Below, in pieces: positions 1-12,500 of a DNA stretch of 64,000 nucleotides. Numbering within the stretch: position 1 is the stretch's first letter; each line of letters opens with the position of its first letter. This DNA is from an uncultured Prevotellaceae bacterium (GTDB taxonomy: Bacteria > Bacteroidota > Bacteroidia > Bacteroidales > Bacteroidaceae), in NCBI GenBank assembly GCA_902799765.1, contig CADCBZ010000012.1, forward strand, positions 124,001-188,000, written 5' to 3'. The notes beneath the pieces were generated by a model. The model was given only the letters and a program-made list of their open reading frames with translations. It made no database searches and was not told the origin of the DNA. The translations under genes were made by a program, and so were the position numbers.

Positions 1-558
1 AATCTGCTGATGGCCCACCTCTATGCAAAACTGAAGGTAAGCTTTAAGATCGATCCGAACTACGCGGAATTACGTAGTATTCATTTGAAGGAAGTTACAC
101 TGACTTCGAAATATGCTGATGGTGCATCCGTGACGGTGAATCTCAGGAGCGGGCAGGGGATAGGCAGTCCGATTTTCACTTCTAGCGGTGACCCGGAGGA
201 ACATATCTTGACATTGTTTAAAAGTTCAGCAGTCATTCCTGAAAAAGTGCTTGATAAAGCACTCGCGAACCAGAATGATCCAACCAAGTCACTCGTTTCA
301 CTCGATCTCCCTGCCTATTGCAGGCCGCCTGTTGCTGTAGTAGGCACTTATAACCTGACGCTGACCACCACATACGATGTATATGATCTAAAAGGTCAAA
401 ATCTGGGTGAGAGAGTGTCAGAGAACAAGATAAAATTCGATGTGGCTGAAGTCAAACCAGGTCAGGAAAAGAAGTTAGTCCTGACTGTCAAGCCTACCTA
501 TTTATATGTATTATCGGATAATGACGCAGATAATCCGACTATAACGTTAGGAGAATAA
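1..558 (+). CDS. Fimbrillin-like surface protein, C-terminal part
   Basis: The reading frame is open to the left window edge, so only the last 185 residues are visible and the true start lies outside. The fragment is rich in beta-strand-like alternation (SVTVNLRSG, YNLTLTTTYDVYD) and ends in a strand-rich segment, LVLTVKPTYLYVLSDND. This resembles the tail of Bacteroidales fimbrillin-family proteins, which are secreted and build fimbriae or surface filaments. There is no sorting domain of the T9SS type and no membrane segment in what is visible. Its stop lies 3 nt before the start of the next gene, so the two are almost certainly co-transcribed, which places it in a surface-protein operon. 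The family assignment rests on overall style rather than a diagnostic motif. Confidence 0.6.
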   Translation, partial: NLLMAHLYAKLKVSFKIDPNYAELRSIHLKEVTLTSKYADGASVTVNLRSGQGIGSPIFTSSGDPEEHILTLFKSSAVIPEKVLDKALANQNDPTKSLVSLDLPAYCRPPVAVVGTYNLTLTTTYDVYDLKGQNLGERVSENKIKFDVAEVKPGQEKKLVLTVKPTYLYVLSDNDADNPTITLGE

Positions 559-561
559 GAA

Positions 562-3500
562 GTGAAAGTGAAAGGTATCATAGTAAGTTTGTGGATGCTT
601 CTCGCTGCAACGTCGTTGCAAGCGCAGATTACTATTGGCGGCAATGTGTATGGCGGTGGCAATAAGGGCAATGTTGATGGCAATACCACCGTTACTCTGC
701 GTGCCGGCAATCTGAATAAGGTCTATGGCGGTGCCCGTATGGCTGATGTGGGCGGTAGAGCCTTCGTGAACATCGATGGCGCACATGCTTCTGACTTTAT
801 GCTGATCAATTACGTCTATGGTGGTAATGATATCTCTGGTACGATCAGTGCTACGAATACGACAGTGCCTGTCGAACTGACCTATAAGACGGTGAACCAT
901 ATCAACGACTCTTGGAATGCCTTCGTACGTATCTCTACCAAGACTACCGATTCTGGTGCAGAAGCCTCTGGTGCCAAGAAAATCTATATCGGTCAGCTCT
1001 TTGGAGGTGGCAATGGTGACTATGACTATACGACCCAGAGCAATAATCCTTATTATGGTCTTGCAGCTCCAAATTTAGGTAAGACCTATCTCGAACTCTT
1101 GGGAGGCTCTATCGTTAACGCCTTTGGTGGTGGTAACATGGCTACGGTGACGGAAGATGTCGTCATTCATCTGGACAATCCAAGCACGGTGGTGAATCAT
1201 ATTTATGTGAAAGACGGCGTGGAGGTAGACGAGAAAACTGCCGGCAAAGAGGATTTGCTTGTTGAAGACCGTTTTAAGATGATGGGTATTAACTACAAGT
1301 TCACCTATCCAAACAGCGGTGCTTTCCAGATAGGAAACCTCTTCGGTGGCAACAACAAGGTAGATATGACCATCCAGCCTAAGTGGAACTTGTTGGGCGG
1401 TTGGGTGAGAAATCTCTATAGCGGCGGTAACGAGGGACGTATGACCTGTCCGCAGGGTCTGCTACTGCAGATACCGGCAAATTCTACACTCACGGTGGAT
1501 AATGTCTATGGCGGTTGCCGAAAGTCTGATGTGCGTCCGTTGGATGCCGATGGCAACGATGTGCCTAACGCACAGATCCAGTTAGCGGACAATCCAACCG
1601 GTATTCCTGCAGGCTTTGCAGCCCGTACGAGAATCCTCGGTGGTCATGTCAACAATGTGTATGGTGGAAACGATATCTCGGGTAATGTCTATGGTGGTAA
1701 TACAGTGGCAATTCTGACCACTATATATGGTAATGTATATGGTGGCGGCAATGGCTCGTATGCCTATACCGATAACCCGAAATTGAAGAATGAACTCCTC
1801 TGGCGTGACTTCTATTATGACCCTGATAGTGTACTGACAGATGCTGAAAAAGAAGATCTATCAGATTATCCAGAACTTAAGTCTGCTACAGCCCTTAACA
1901 AGGTGCGCCCCAATGCTGAGCAGGTGTCTCTCCTCCTCCGAGGCACGAAAGATAAACCTGTCTTCGTCGAAGGCTCCGTCTTCGTGGGTGGTAATAGTGC
2001 ATCGCTACGGGAACTGACAGCCATACCTAACCGTCAGGCCCATGTGAAGATCGGGTCGTATGTCACCATCGATAATCTGTTCCTTGGCAACAATGGTGAG
2101 AACATGATTAAATATGATGAAGCTGGTACTGACGGTCATGGCGAAGGTGTGTTGCGCACTATGGCTAGTACAGAGATTGCATCAAATGATACCAAATTCA
2201 ACTCGATGGATTTGACAAAATCCGCTGTCTTTGACAAGTACATGGAGGGTTGTGCCATGAAGGTGATGCCCAGCGTGGTGTTCGACGACGTCGAGGATTA
2301 TGAAGAGTATTCCAGCCAATTCGGTTCCTTATACTGTGGCGGTAATGTGGGTAGTATGATGACCGATGGACTGACTGAAATCACCTTTAGTGACAAGGTT
2401 ATTATATACGATAAGATTGTGGGCGGCTGTAACAGGGCAAATGTCGTTGCTACAGACTACAATGCCGCTTATTATGGTGGTCTTCTTGGCAAACCTGACA
2501 CCCATGACGATAAGTTGAAGATCAACTTCTCGGGTCTGAAGATCGAGCCCAGACGCTGGAAGGATCCTAATGACAAGAACGAGGGACTAGTGTGGAATAC
2601 TGTAAAATACAATACAGCAACGCAAAAGTTTGACGATGTTCCCAACGTTACACCTACTGAGGCAGGGCAAAATATACAAATTGATGCTAACGACCCAAAT
2701 GCCGATGCCGCTACTGCTGCTGCTGCCTACATCGCCCGTCGTCTGAAGGGTGGTAACATCTACGGCGGTTGTTATGAGTCGGGCCATGTGAATGGTAATG
2801 TCATCCTTAACATCAACGAGACGCTGATGGAGCGTGACAAGCTCTTTGACGTCACAAAAGAGGGTGATATCCTTTATGAGAATACTGAAAAGGGAAAATA
2901 TACCATTACGAAGCGCAATACGGGCGTCATTCTCTCCGAGCAGGGTATGGACGTGCTCGGTGATGCATTGAATGTGTTTGGAGCTGGTTATGGTGCCGCC
3001 TCAGAGATATGGGGTAGTACCACCATCAACCTGAATAAGGGTTATGTGTTCCAGATCTTCGGTGGTGGTGAGATGGGTGGCATCGGCCGCAAGAAGAAAA
3101 ATGGAGAATTTGATGAAACTGGAGAATATGTATATGATCCGGCATACAGTACTTACATCAACCTGAACGGTGAAGCCAGCCTCCCTGGTGTGGCAAGAGG
3201 AGCTACGGGCGACAGTCCTGACATGGCTGAATGTGAGTTCATCTACGGTGGTGCTTTCGAAGGTGTGATTGCCGGTGATACCCATATCAACCTTGGTAAT
3301 GGTCGTATCTTCAACTCGTTTGCAGGTAGTTGCAATGCCGACATTCTCGGACATACAGAGACCTATGTAGGGCGTAATAAGAAAGCCGACGGTACCTACG
3401 AGGACGGTGGCGGATTCCCCTGGATCCGTGACCATATCTATGGCGGAAACGACCTGGGTGGCAGTATTCTTGGAGATGCCGATTTCAGTGGTCGCATCCG

Positions 3501-6500
3501 TGATGATGTCAGCAACATGGTGGCTGAAGCCTATGAGGCACAGGTCGAGAAGGCCACGACCTATATGGAGTACACGCAGGGTAGGGTGAGAAACATCCTA
3601 GGCGGTTGCTTCGGTGACTATGATTATAATAACGATCCAGCATATAAGGTAGGAACGGGAGCTGATTGTCGCGTGGCTAAAAAGCCTTATCTGCACAATA
3701 CCTTTGTCAATTTCCGACCAAACACGAATGTCAACAATGCTGTAGATAAGATTTTCGGTGCCGGAGAGGGCTATTCGGGTGACCGTGACGGTGACAAGGG
3801 ACAGGATCACAGCTACGTGTTGATCGATATTCCCGACAATGTTGATAATTTCGCCAATACCGAGGTGTTCGGAGCAGGTGCCTATAACGGTTTGGGTATG
3901 CGCTATCCTGCAGCTGACACATTCGTGAAAGGTGAAACCCCCTTTGATCTTAACGAAGCCTCTGCTATTATCGACCTGATGCGCGGAAAGATAGGCGCAG
4001 CCTATGGTGGCAGTTACGAGGAGGGTGTCACCCGTCGTACGGTGGTGAATGTGCCCGATAGCTCTACCATCAAGATCGGCAGCATCTTTGGCGGTGCATA
4101 CGGAAGTGGCGCCTATAGGCCTTGTGATGTTTACGAGGCCAACGTGAACTATCTGACCAAGAAGGATGACGCCTATCTGATTTGTGACCCAACGGGCAAA
4201 AACAAGCTGCTGAAGGGTGCCATCTTCGGTGGAAACAACTATGCACGTCGCACCCTTTATGGAAAAATCAATATTTCTGCCCGTGTCAGACAGAAACATC
4301 CTACCTACGGCATGACCACTGCTACCATCTATGGTGCAGGCTGTGGTTCTCTGACCTGGAATGAGTACACTGAAGTCAACTTGGATTCCTGTGCCAATGT
4401 ATGGGAGGTATATGGCGGTGGAGAGGCCGGCGCTGTGATGAGTGCGGAGAGTGTGCAAGAGTATATCAAGCACCATAAACCTGATTATTGGCCAAAGGAT
4501 AAGGATTCTGATCCTAATGTTCCTTTCACCGCTGCTGAATGGACAGCTGCCTGGACTTTAGGTTCAGGTTATGATCCAGCGTCGTTATTGACAGATTATA
4601 CTACCACAGATTATGTTAACAATAAATATACCAATCTTCTGGAAAACCCATTGGTAAGGATAGCCGAGATGGACGACAGAGACTATACTGGTGTCTCTAA
4701 TGCGGTAAAGGAGAAAAAGCAATTTAAGTACAACACCAACGTCCTAATTAAGAAAGATGCATACGTAGGGAACTATGCATACGGTGGTGGTTATGGTGAT
4801 GCAAATGATGCGTTCGAAGGAAGCGGTGATGTTTATGGTACGACATACATCGCCCTGCTCGGTGGTACAGTTGGAAAGGATATCTATGCAGCCGGTACGT
4901 CAGGATCCGTCTATAATCTCTTCGGAGCCGAGAACTTCAAAGCCAGTGCCAATGCCTATATCGGGGGCGGTACGGTGCGTAATGTCTATGGTGGCGGTTG
5001 GCGTGGTAGCGTGGGATACCATAAAGGCGCGATAGGTATCGTTTCTAATAATACCTCCGATATAGATGGTGAAGTACATGTGGTGGTTGGCACCCTCGAC
5101 GGCGCCAGTCTTAGTCATACCAATGGTATTCCTTCCATCACCCGTAATGTCTATGGTGGTGGTGAGGGTGGAGCCATTTATGGCGATGCCTACGTCAGGA
5201 TGAATAAGGGTTACATTGGCTATCGCTATCATTCAGCAGGTACTGACGATAATAAGACTGAGGATTTCGATGAGCGTTATGTGCCAGAGCTGGATGATGT
5301 TGAAGCCGGTGACAATAAGTTGGACCTGGGTGGAAACATCTTCGGTGGCGGTTATGTGGCTAACAGCTATGTGGACCGTTCGCATGTCACCATGATGGGC
5401 GGTATCGTTCGTGGCAGCCTCTATGGTGGAGGTGAGATCGGTCCTATCGGGCGTGGTACTGTGCATGCTGACAGTATTGAATTTCATAAAAATGATGGTG
5501 TAATAATGAACGGCGCAGCCATCTACAAAGGCGGTGAGACCCATGTCTATCTGTGGGATGGTCACGTGATGCGTGATGTCTTTGGTGGTGGTCGAGGCTA
5601 TGATAACTGGAATGGTGAAGGCTATATGACCGACGAAGAGAAGAAGACCATGGACAAGAGTTCGAAGGGGTATGTCTTCGGTAGCACCGATGTGCATATC
5701 TATGGTGGCGAGGTCGGTACAGAGACCAATGTGTTGAAGGGTTACGGCAATGTCTTCGGAGGCGGTAACGAGGGATTCGTGTATAGTGCTACGGGTACGA
5801 AATCTTCAACTGATGGATACTATTACAAGAATGGAAATACTTCTGAGGGCTTATCGGCAGACTGTAAGATCGCCGTAGAACCTCAGTGTAAGGTTATTGA
5901 AGCTGGTGGTGTCACGATTGGAGGTACTGCTTATGCCAAAGGTGCTTATGTTCCAGTTGAGGAACTGAACAAACTGAAGAGTAGGGCTCATGATGATTCT
6001 ATAAAATGGAAAAAACTTGATACCCGAGGCATTGTGATTCATAATGCCCTCTTTGCCGGTGGAAATATCACGGAGGGTAGTGATAAGATCTTTGCCAACA
6101 CGGTAACTGTGTTTGGTAATGCTGCCGCCTCCTTGCGCGATGTCTATAACTTCGACCTCATCTCTCTGGGTACAGAGGAAATGGGTGGTCTTTACGGCGA
6201 CGGTAACCTGACACTGGTAGATGGTTTCCGCGAATTACATATCGATAACTATGGTACCGACTATTATAGTCTGAAAAAGACCATGTCAATCGATGAGTAT
6301 AAAGCTTTGACGGCCCGACAACAAGCCTATTATAAACTGAAGTATGGAGCAAATATTACTCATACCTATACTTATTATGAGAGTAAGCAACTACATACCT
6401 ATAAGTACACAGATAGCGATGGAAACCATGAAGTATCTTTTAGAAAAGGACAGAAAATCACTCCTGAAACATATAATGCATTTGGCGACAACCTATCAGA

Positions 6501-9500
6501 TCCGTCCAATAATGAATCTCCGAAAGAAAAAAGCTTCTGGACATCGGGATCAAAGTCTTATCTGAAGGACGAGCAAATTGAGGAAGGTGAATATAGCTTG
6601 ATGGATGGCAAAGATTCTGAGACTGTTGCCAATAAGACTGGTGAGAAAAAGAACTGGACGCTGTTAGGTGTGACCAGTATCTATGCGGGTCGCCCGATGA
6701 ACACCATCCAGCGTGCTGACTTATGCGGTGTGTTTGGAAGTCGAATGGTGATGAAGGGTGCCGTTGACCGTGCACCTCAGGTAAACGGAGGTGTGGATTA
6801 TAACAGCTATACCATCAACCGTGTGGATGAGGTGTCTTTGAACAGACGAGCCACGACTGCTAATGACACTTCAGATGAAGATAAGGAGCATGGTAACTAT
6901 TTCGGTATCTATAACTCTGTGAAATACTTAGGCAACCTGACCAGCGATGTGGAATTTGGAGACGTCCGTAAGACTGATACGAATATTGGTGAGATCCAAG
7001 CTGATGAAACCACCTCATATTATAACTGGAAAATAGCCAAGCCGCAAAGTAAGTATCGTAACAATGGTATCAGTCAAAATATGGTGGCTCTGGCTTCGGG
7101 TGTGTATCTGGAACTCAAGAAAGAGGAAACTGAGAGTGCCGGCGAGGACAAGTGGGGATATATTACCGGTATCATCGAGCTTGACCTGATCAATGTGATG
7201 CCTGGTATGGGTGGTGGTTATGTATATGCTAAGAATGAGCACGGAACCCCCAGTCAGGTTGAAAGCGTGAATAAGGTATCTCTCCTGAGCTACAATGCCA
7301 ATGCCAGCACCTATCGCCAGTTTACGTATACAAGTCCGAATGATACCACCAATCTTCAGGCTATTGAGACTTCGGGTAACTTTGTGCATAACACTAAGCA
7401 GATTGTTGACGACTGTTACCCCAATGGCGGTATTTATAACGACGGCTATTTAAAATCGCCAGCCCACTACTGGTTTATCAGGGGTAGTATCTATGTGTAT
7501 GAACAGTATATCTCTGCATTCACAGGATCTGCTAATGCGACGGCAGAGAAGCAGGAGATACCGCTGACGATTACGGCGGCATCTAATGGTAGAATGACGC
7601 TGCGCGATGTGAAGCCTAACTACTATGCTTATTATGATAAGGGTGGAAACAAGTTGGGAACCGAAAATGCCGATTCTGTTTTCGTGGTTAACAACGTATC
7701 CTACAAACTTAACCAGGCCATCAGCAGTTGGGATTATAATCTGCTGAGCGATGGTGACAAGGCTAAGTTTGTGGATAAGACCTATATCGTTGTTGAGGAT
7801 TGTAAGATTGACGAAACCGAATACAAGAAGGGAACGGTGATGTTGGAATCAGATTATACAACATTAAAGAACTCTCATCCGACTATCAAATATATGGAAG
7901 GCGATGAAGAGAAAACCGATGGCTCATTTGACTACTTCTTCCGCTCTTCCAATAACCTGGGTCACAATACGGGATATGTTTTGACTTACGATGTGAATAA
8001 CCCCATGGTGTGGAATAACTACTACACCAAGACTGCAAGCCCTGGACAGGCTAATGCACTGAATACCCAGCAGTATGTTATCGATGGTAAGGATAAAGAT
8101 GGTAACACCATCACAAAGAGTGACTACACCGAAGGTCCTACCTACACACTGAAGCCTGGTGTAAAGAATACTGTCTTCGGCCAGCAGGATTACACGCTTG
8201 GAAGCATTATCTATGGTACTACCAAGACGACTTATGATAACACTGTCTATAATCGTCTTTCAGATAAATCCGGTCAGGCTCAAGTGGAGCAGGCTTATGT
8301 CGTGACCAAGGAGTACTCTGTGAAGAATGAAGCGGGTGAGGAGGTTCAGAAACTGACCGTAGGAACACCTATTTATAAGACGAAGTACACTGATGCCCAG
8401 TGGGCTGCCATAACTGGTGCTCATGTTGCAGAAGTGGCAAAGGTATGTACCAGTCTCTTGGAATTCTCATCCACCGACTATGTCTGGGCTGGCAAGGTCC
8501 TGTCATCGGCAGATATTGAAGAATTGAAGACCAAGATCATTGCAAAGAATAAATACGTAGATGATGCAAATGGTACAGCAGAGGCTAAAGCAACAACCTT
8601 CTTGAGCAACTATCTTGATGATGCCTATTACTGCACCAGTGCAGGAAAATATGGTGGTATCTACTTTGAGAGTGGAAAGGCCTATCGAGCCCTTGATACT
8701 TGGTGTAGCATGACAGCAGAAGAACGTGCCAATTTCGCCTTCAATTACGATGCCTTTGACCTGTTCATTGATCCTGACTACAGTGGTGAATATGGCAGCG
8801 TCAAGACACAGTATGACGGTACGAATACAAATAAGGTGTACTCAAGTTCGCAGCCTATCGACTACCAGGCAGAGTTCGTGGGTTATAAAAATGGAGAAGC
8901 CGAGAATGTTACATCGGTAACCTATCATGACAAGGCCGGAACATCGCATACGATTAGTAAGAGTACTAAGCCGGATGACTGGCTGTCACGCGAAGCCTAT
9001 GAGGCTATCCCGAATGAGAAGCGTCACTACTCGCCCATCATTGTGACAGCTCCTGGTAAATACTATATGGTGAAAACACCTTTCATGGATGGTGAGGTTC
9101 CATATACCACAGGACAGCAGATTGACTCGGTGACTTACGTTAATTTGGGCTCAGTAAAACAGGCAAACATTGATGTGTTTAAGTTCGTTGAACCATCTGC
9201 TACCGAAGCGGAGAACCTGCACAAGGCTGTTACAAATCCACAGAAGAAGGATTCTGAAAACCAGCCGATGGTTGATTCTGAAAACAATCCGGTCTATGAT
9301 CCCATAACCTACTACTATTGTCGTAACACTTATCCGATCAATGAAAAGGGTGAGGGTAAGTCTGTTACTACCACAGCTGTCGAGAAGAATAATACTTCCG
9401 AATCAAGTCATACTTATATTGTAGGCTCTACTGATGATGAAGTTCCGCAGGGTGTCGTCATTGATGAAGCTGCTTATGATGGTCTGTGTAACTTCCAAAA

Positions 9501-12500
9501 GGGCTTTGTGGTCCATGGCACATCGCCTACGGAGGTCAGCACCCTTTATGTATCGAGCGAGTCGGATATCAACGACCTGTCTGCAGAGAAGATTATCACC
9601 GTCGTCTATCTCTATGAATACGATGAGAGCGACGAATCAGGTCTCAATGTGACACCAGTAAGTGAACGCCATATCCTGAACATCCATATCAATTTCAAGA
9701 GTGGTGTGCCTGTGATTGGTGATATCAACAAGCCCGACCTTGTACTGCCGGGAACCACTCTCGGAATGAATATCCCGTCGGTTACCCAGGGCGCTTTCCG
9801 TGTCACAGAGTCAGGATGGGAGATCTTCTCCAACGACGATGATGCCGCAACGCACTATAACGGTTCGCCGTTCTATAACAACGAGACTCCGCTCTATTGG
9901 TATCAGAACAACTATTGGATTGCCTACTATGCACAGACCAGTCTTGGCAGGACCTATTCGAAGTCGGTGAAGCTGAACGTGGCCAACTACCATGACCTGA
10001 AGAAGGTGATGGACGATAAGGAGCACCACTATTATATCGACCATAAGGATGTGGATCGCCAGCCTAAGATCTATATCAACGATTATAGTTCAAGTAGTGA
10101 GAACGGTCTTGATCTGTTCAAGAACCTTATCGACCTGAGCTATATCACGAAGACTTACGATGCTCAGGGAAATCCCATACCAGTCAGCACTGGTAGCTTG
10201 ACAGGTCATGTGCCATTTGAGAACCATGCGGCAAAACCGATGAAGGGCGGACAGTACCTGGAGTTCTTCCTGCGGAGCGACCTGAGTCATCCAGACACAG
10301 AAACCGCTAATGAGTGGACGCCAATTGCAAATGGTGAAAATGAGTGCTTCTCTGGTAACTTCCATGGTGATGGTCATACCATCAGCGGACTCGACAATTC
10401 ACTCTTCAACCACCTCTGCGGTAATGTCTATAACCTCGGAGTCACAGGCTCGTTCACTGGCGCAGGTATCGCCGAGACGGGTGGGGGATATGTGGAGAAC
10501 TGTTGGATCAGCACCTCTTCGACAGCGGCAAAGACTTCAAGTCCTGTATTCGGTAATCCGACGATTGAAGCTTACACGCAACGTCCTTATCGTATCGTGA
10601 ACAGCTACTATCAGGAGGAAGCCGACGCTGACGACACCAAGAAGTACACCAACCATTCAGGAACTTACGGCATACCGACACGTAAGGATGCGAAGGCATT
10701 CTATAACGGTGAGGTGGCTTACGACCTGAATGGCTTCTACCTCTACAAGCGCTACTGCGACCAAAAGGTAACATCAGGAGATCCGTATTATTGTTTCCAC
10801 ATGAAGACAGATGGTACGCAAGAGTTAGAACGGAAGACGAAGTACTATGGCGTCTATAACACTACGACGGCTCCACTGTGCTCAGCCGGTTACGTGGAAG
10901 ACCGTTATAAAGATGGCGACTTCCGTTTTGCTGAGGGTAGTATCCCGAGTTCTGAGGATCCCCGGACCTTTACCGAGAAGGATTCTGATGAAAACGAGGT
11001 AACAAAGTATGCGCCTATCTGGCCTGATGATTATCTGTTCTTCGGACAGTCGCTGACGTTTGACTATGGCAATGCTCACAATAGTCACCCGTCGGCTATC
11101 AATAAGAACAATGGACGCCTCGTGAATGATGAGGCCAGTAACCACGTACATCGTGCACCGGCCTATTATGGTTCGGAGACTATGGGTGTGGCCTACTTCA
11201 ATCCTGTTGCTGTCTTAGCTGCAAACTCCAATCCTGAGGCAGGCACCCCAGTGAAGGAAGCTTATCCTGGCATGACAGCCATCGACTTTGCCGGACATCA
11301 GGATAAAGACTACGAATTGGGACTCAAGGACGGTTTCTTCTATTCACCGCTGCTCGACGATGATGGGTTATACAGCATTGAAAATGTGGGTGAGACCCAC
11401 AACCTGTTAGTCTATGCACCGGCAAAGACGTCACAGAGTGGCTACGCCAATGAGAAGACTTACAATGTGCTGAGTAACTACTTCACAGAGCCTGCTTACA
11501 ACAGTCATATACTCAACGCTGGCTATGGTAGTGTGGAAGTTGTTACTACACCTATTTTGGGTCACCTCGTGCTGAGTAACCTCAAGACTGCTTCTGACCA
11601 TCTGCTCGTGGACAAGCAGGACTTCAACTGTCCGATTGCCTACACCATGGGTGAGGGTAAGCGTATGTGGTATCAGCGCACGCCAGATAACTTCGTCACG
11701 ATAGAGTCGGGCGTCACCAAGGGTTGGGAGGATATCAGTCTGCCGTTTGAGGTCAAATTTGTCACGACGCAACAGAAGGGTGAAATCTCTCACTTCTATG
11801 CAGGCAATACCCAGAGTCATGAGTACTGGCTCCGCAACTATGAAGGCAATCTGCAGCAGAAGAAGGAAAATGGTGTCGATGTGCAGGGTGTCTATACTGC
11901 CGACTTTAACCTGCTGGCAGATAATGATGCGGCTAATAAGAACTATGACAATAGGTTCTTGTGGGATTACTATTATTCCAAGAATAACCGCGACGATTGG
12001 AACGGTGATGATTATAAGCAGTATTATAACTCCAGCCATACCTTTGAGAAGTATCCGTTGGAGCAGGCTGGACATGCCTATCTGATCGGCTTCCCAGGTC
12101 AGTCATATTACGAGTTCGACTTGAGCGGACAGTGGACAGCACAGAATACGGCATCATCAGCTCCCGCCAAGCTCGACAAGCAGACCATCACCTTCGTTTC
12201 TGCTGCTGGAGCGAATATCAAGGTGAGCGATAGAGAGATCCTCACGGCAAGAAGTACTGCGCCTGATGGCTACTCGTATATACCTAATTATATGAATAAG
12301 ACATTTGCTACCGCAGGTGAGAGCTACTTGATGAACGACAGTGGCGACAGCTATGTGAAGAATGCAGAGAACGCTTCTGTCGGTGCATTCCGACCATACA
12401 TTGTTAAAGCAGTTGCCGCTACTCGTGGTGAATCCAAGATCATCAATGGTGTGGAACAGATAGAATTTGACATCAAGGATACTCAGTTCAAGCCTGACGA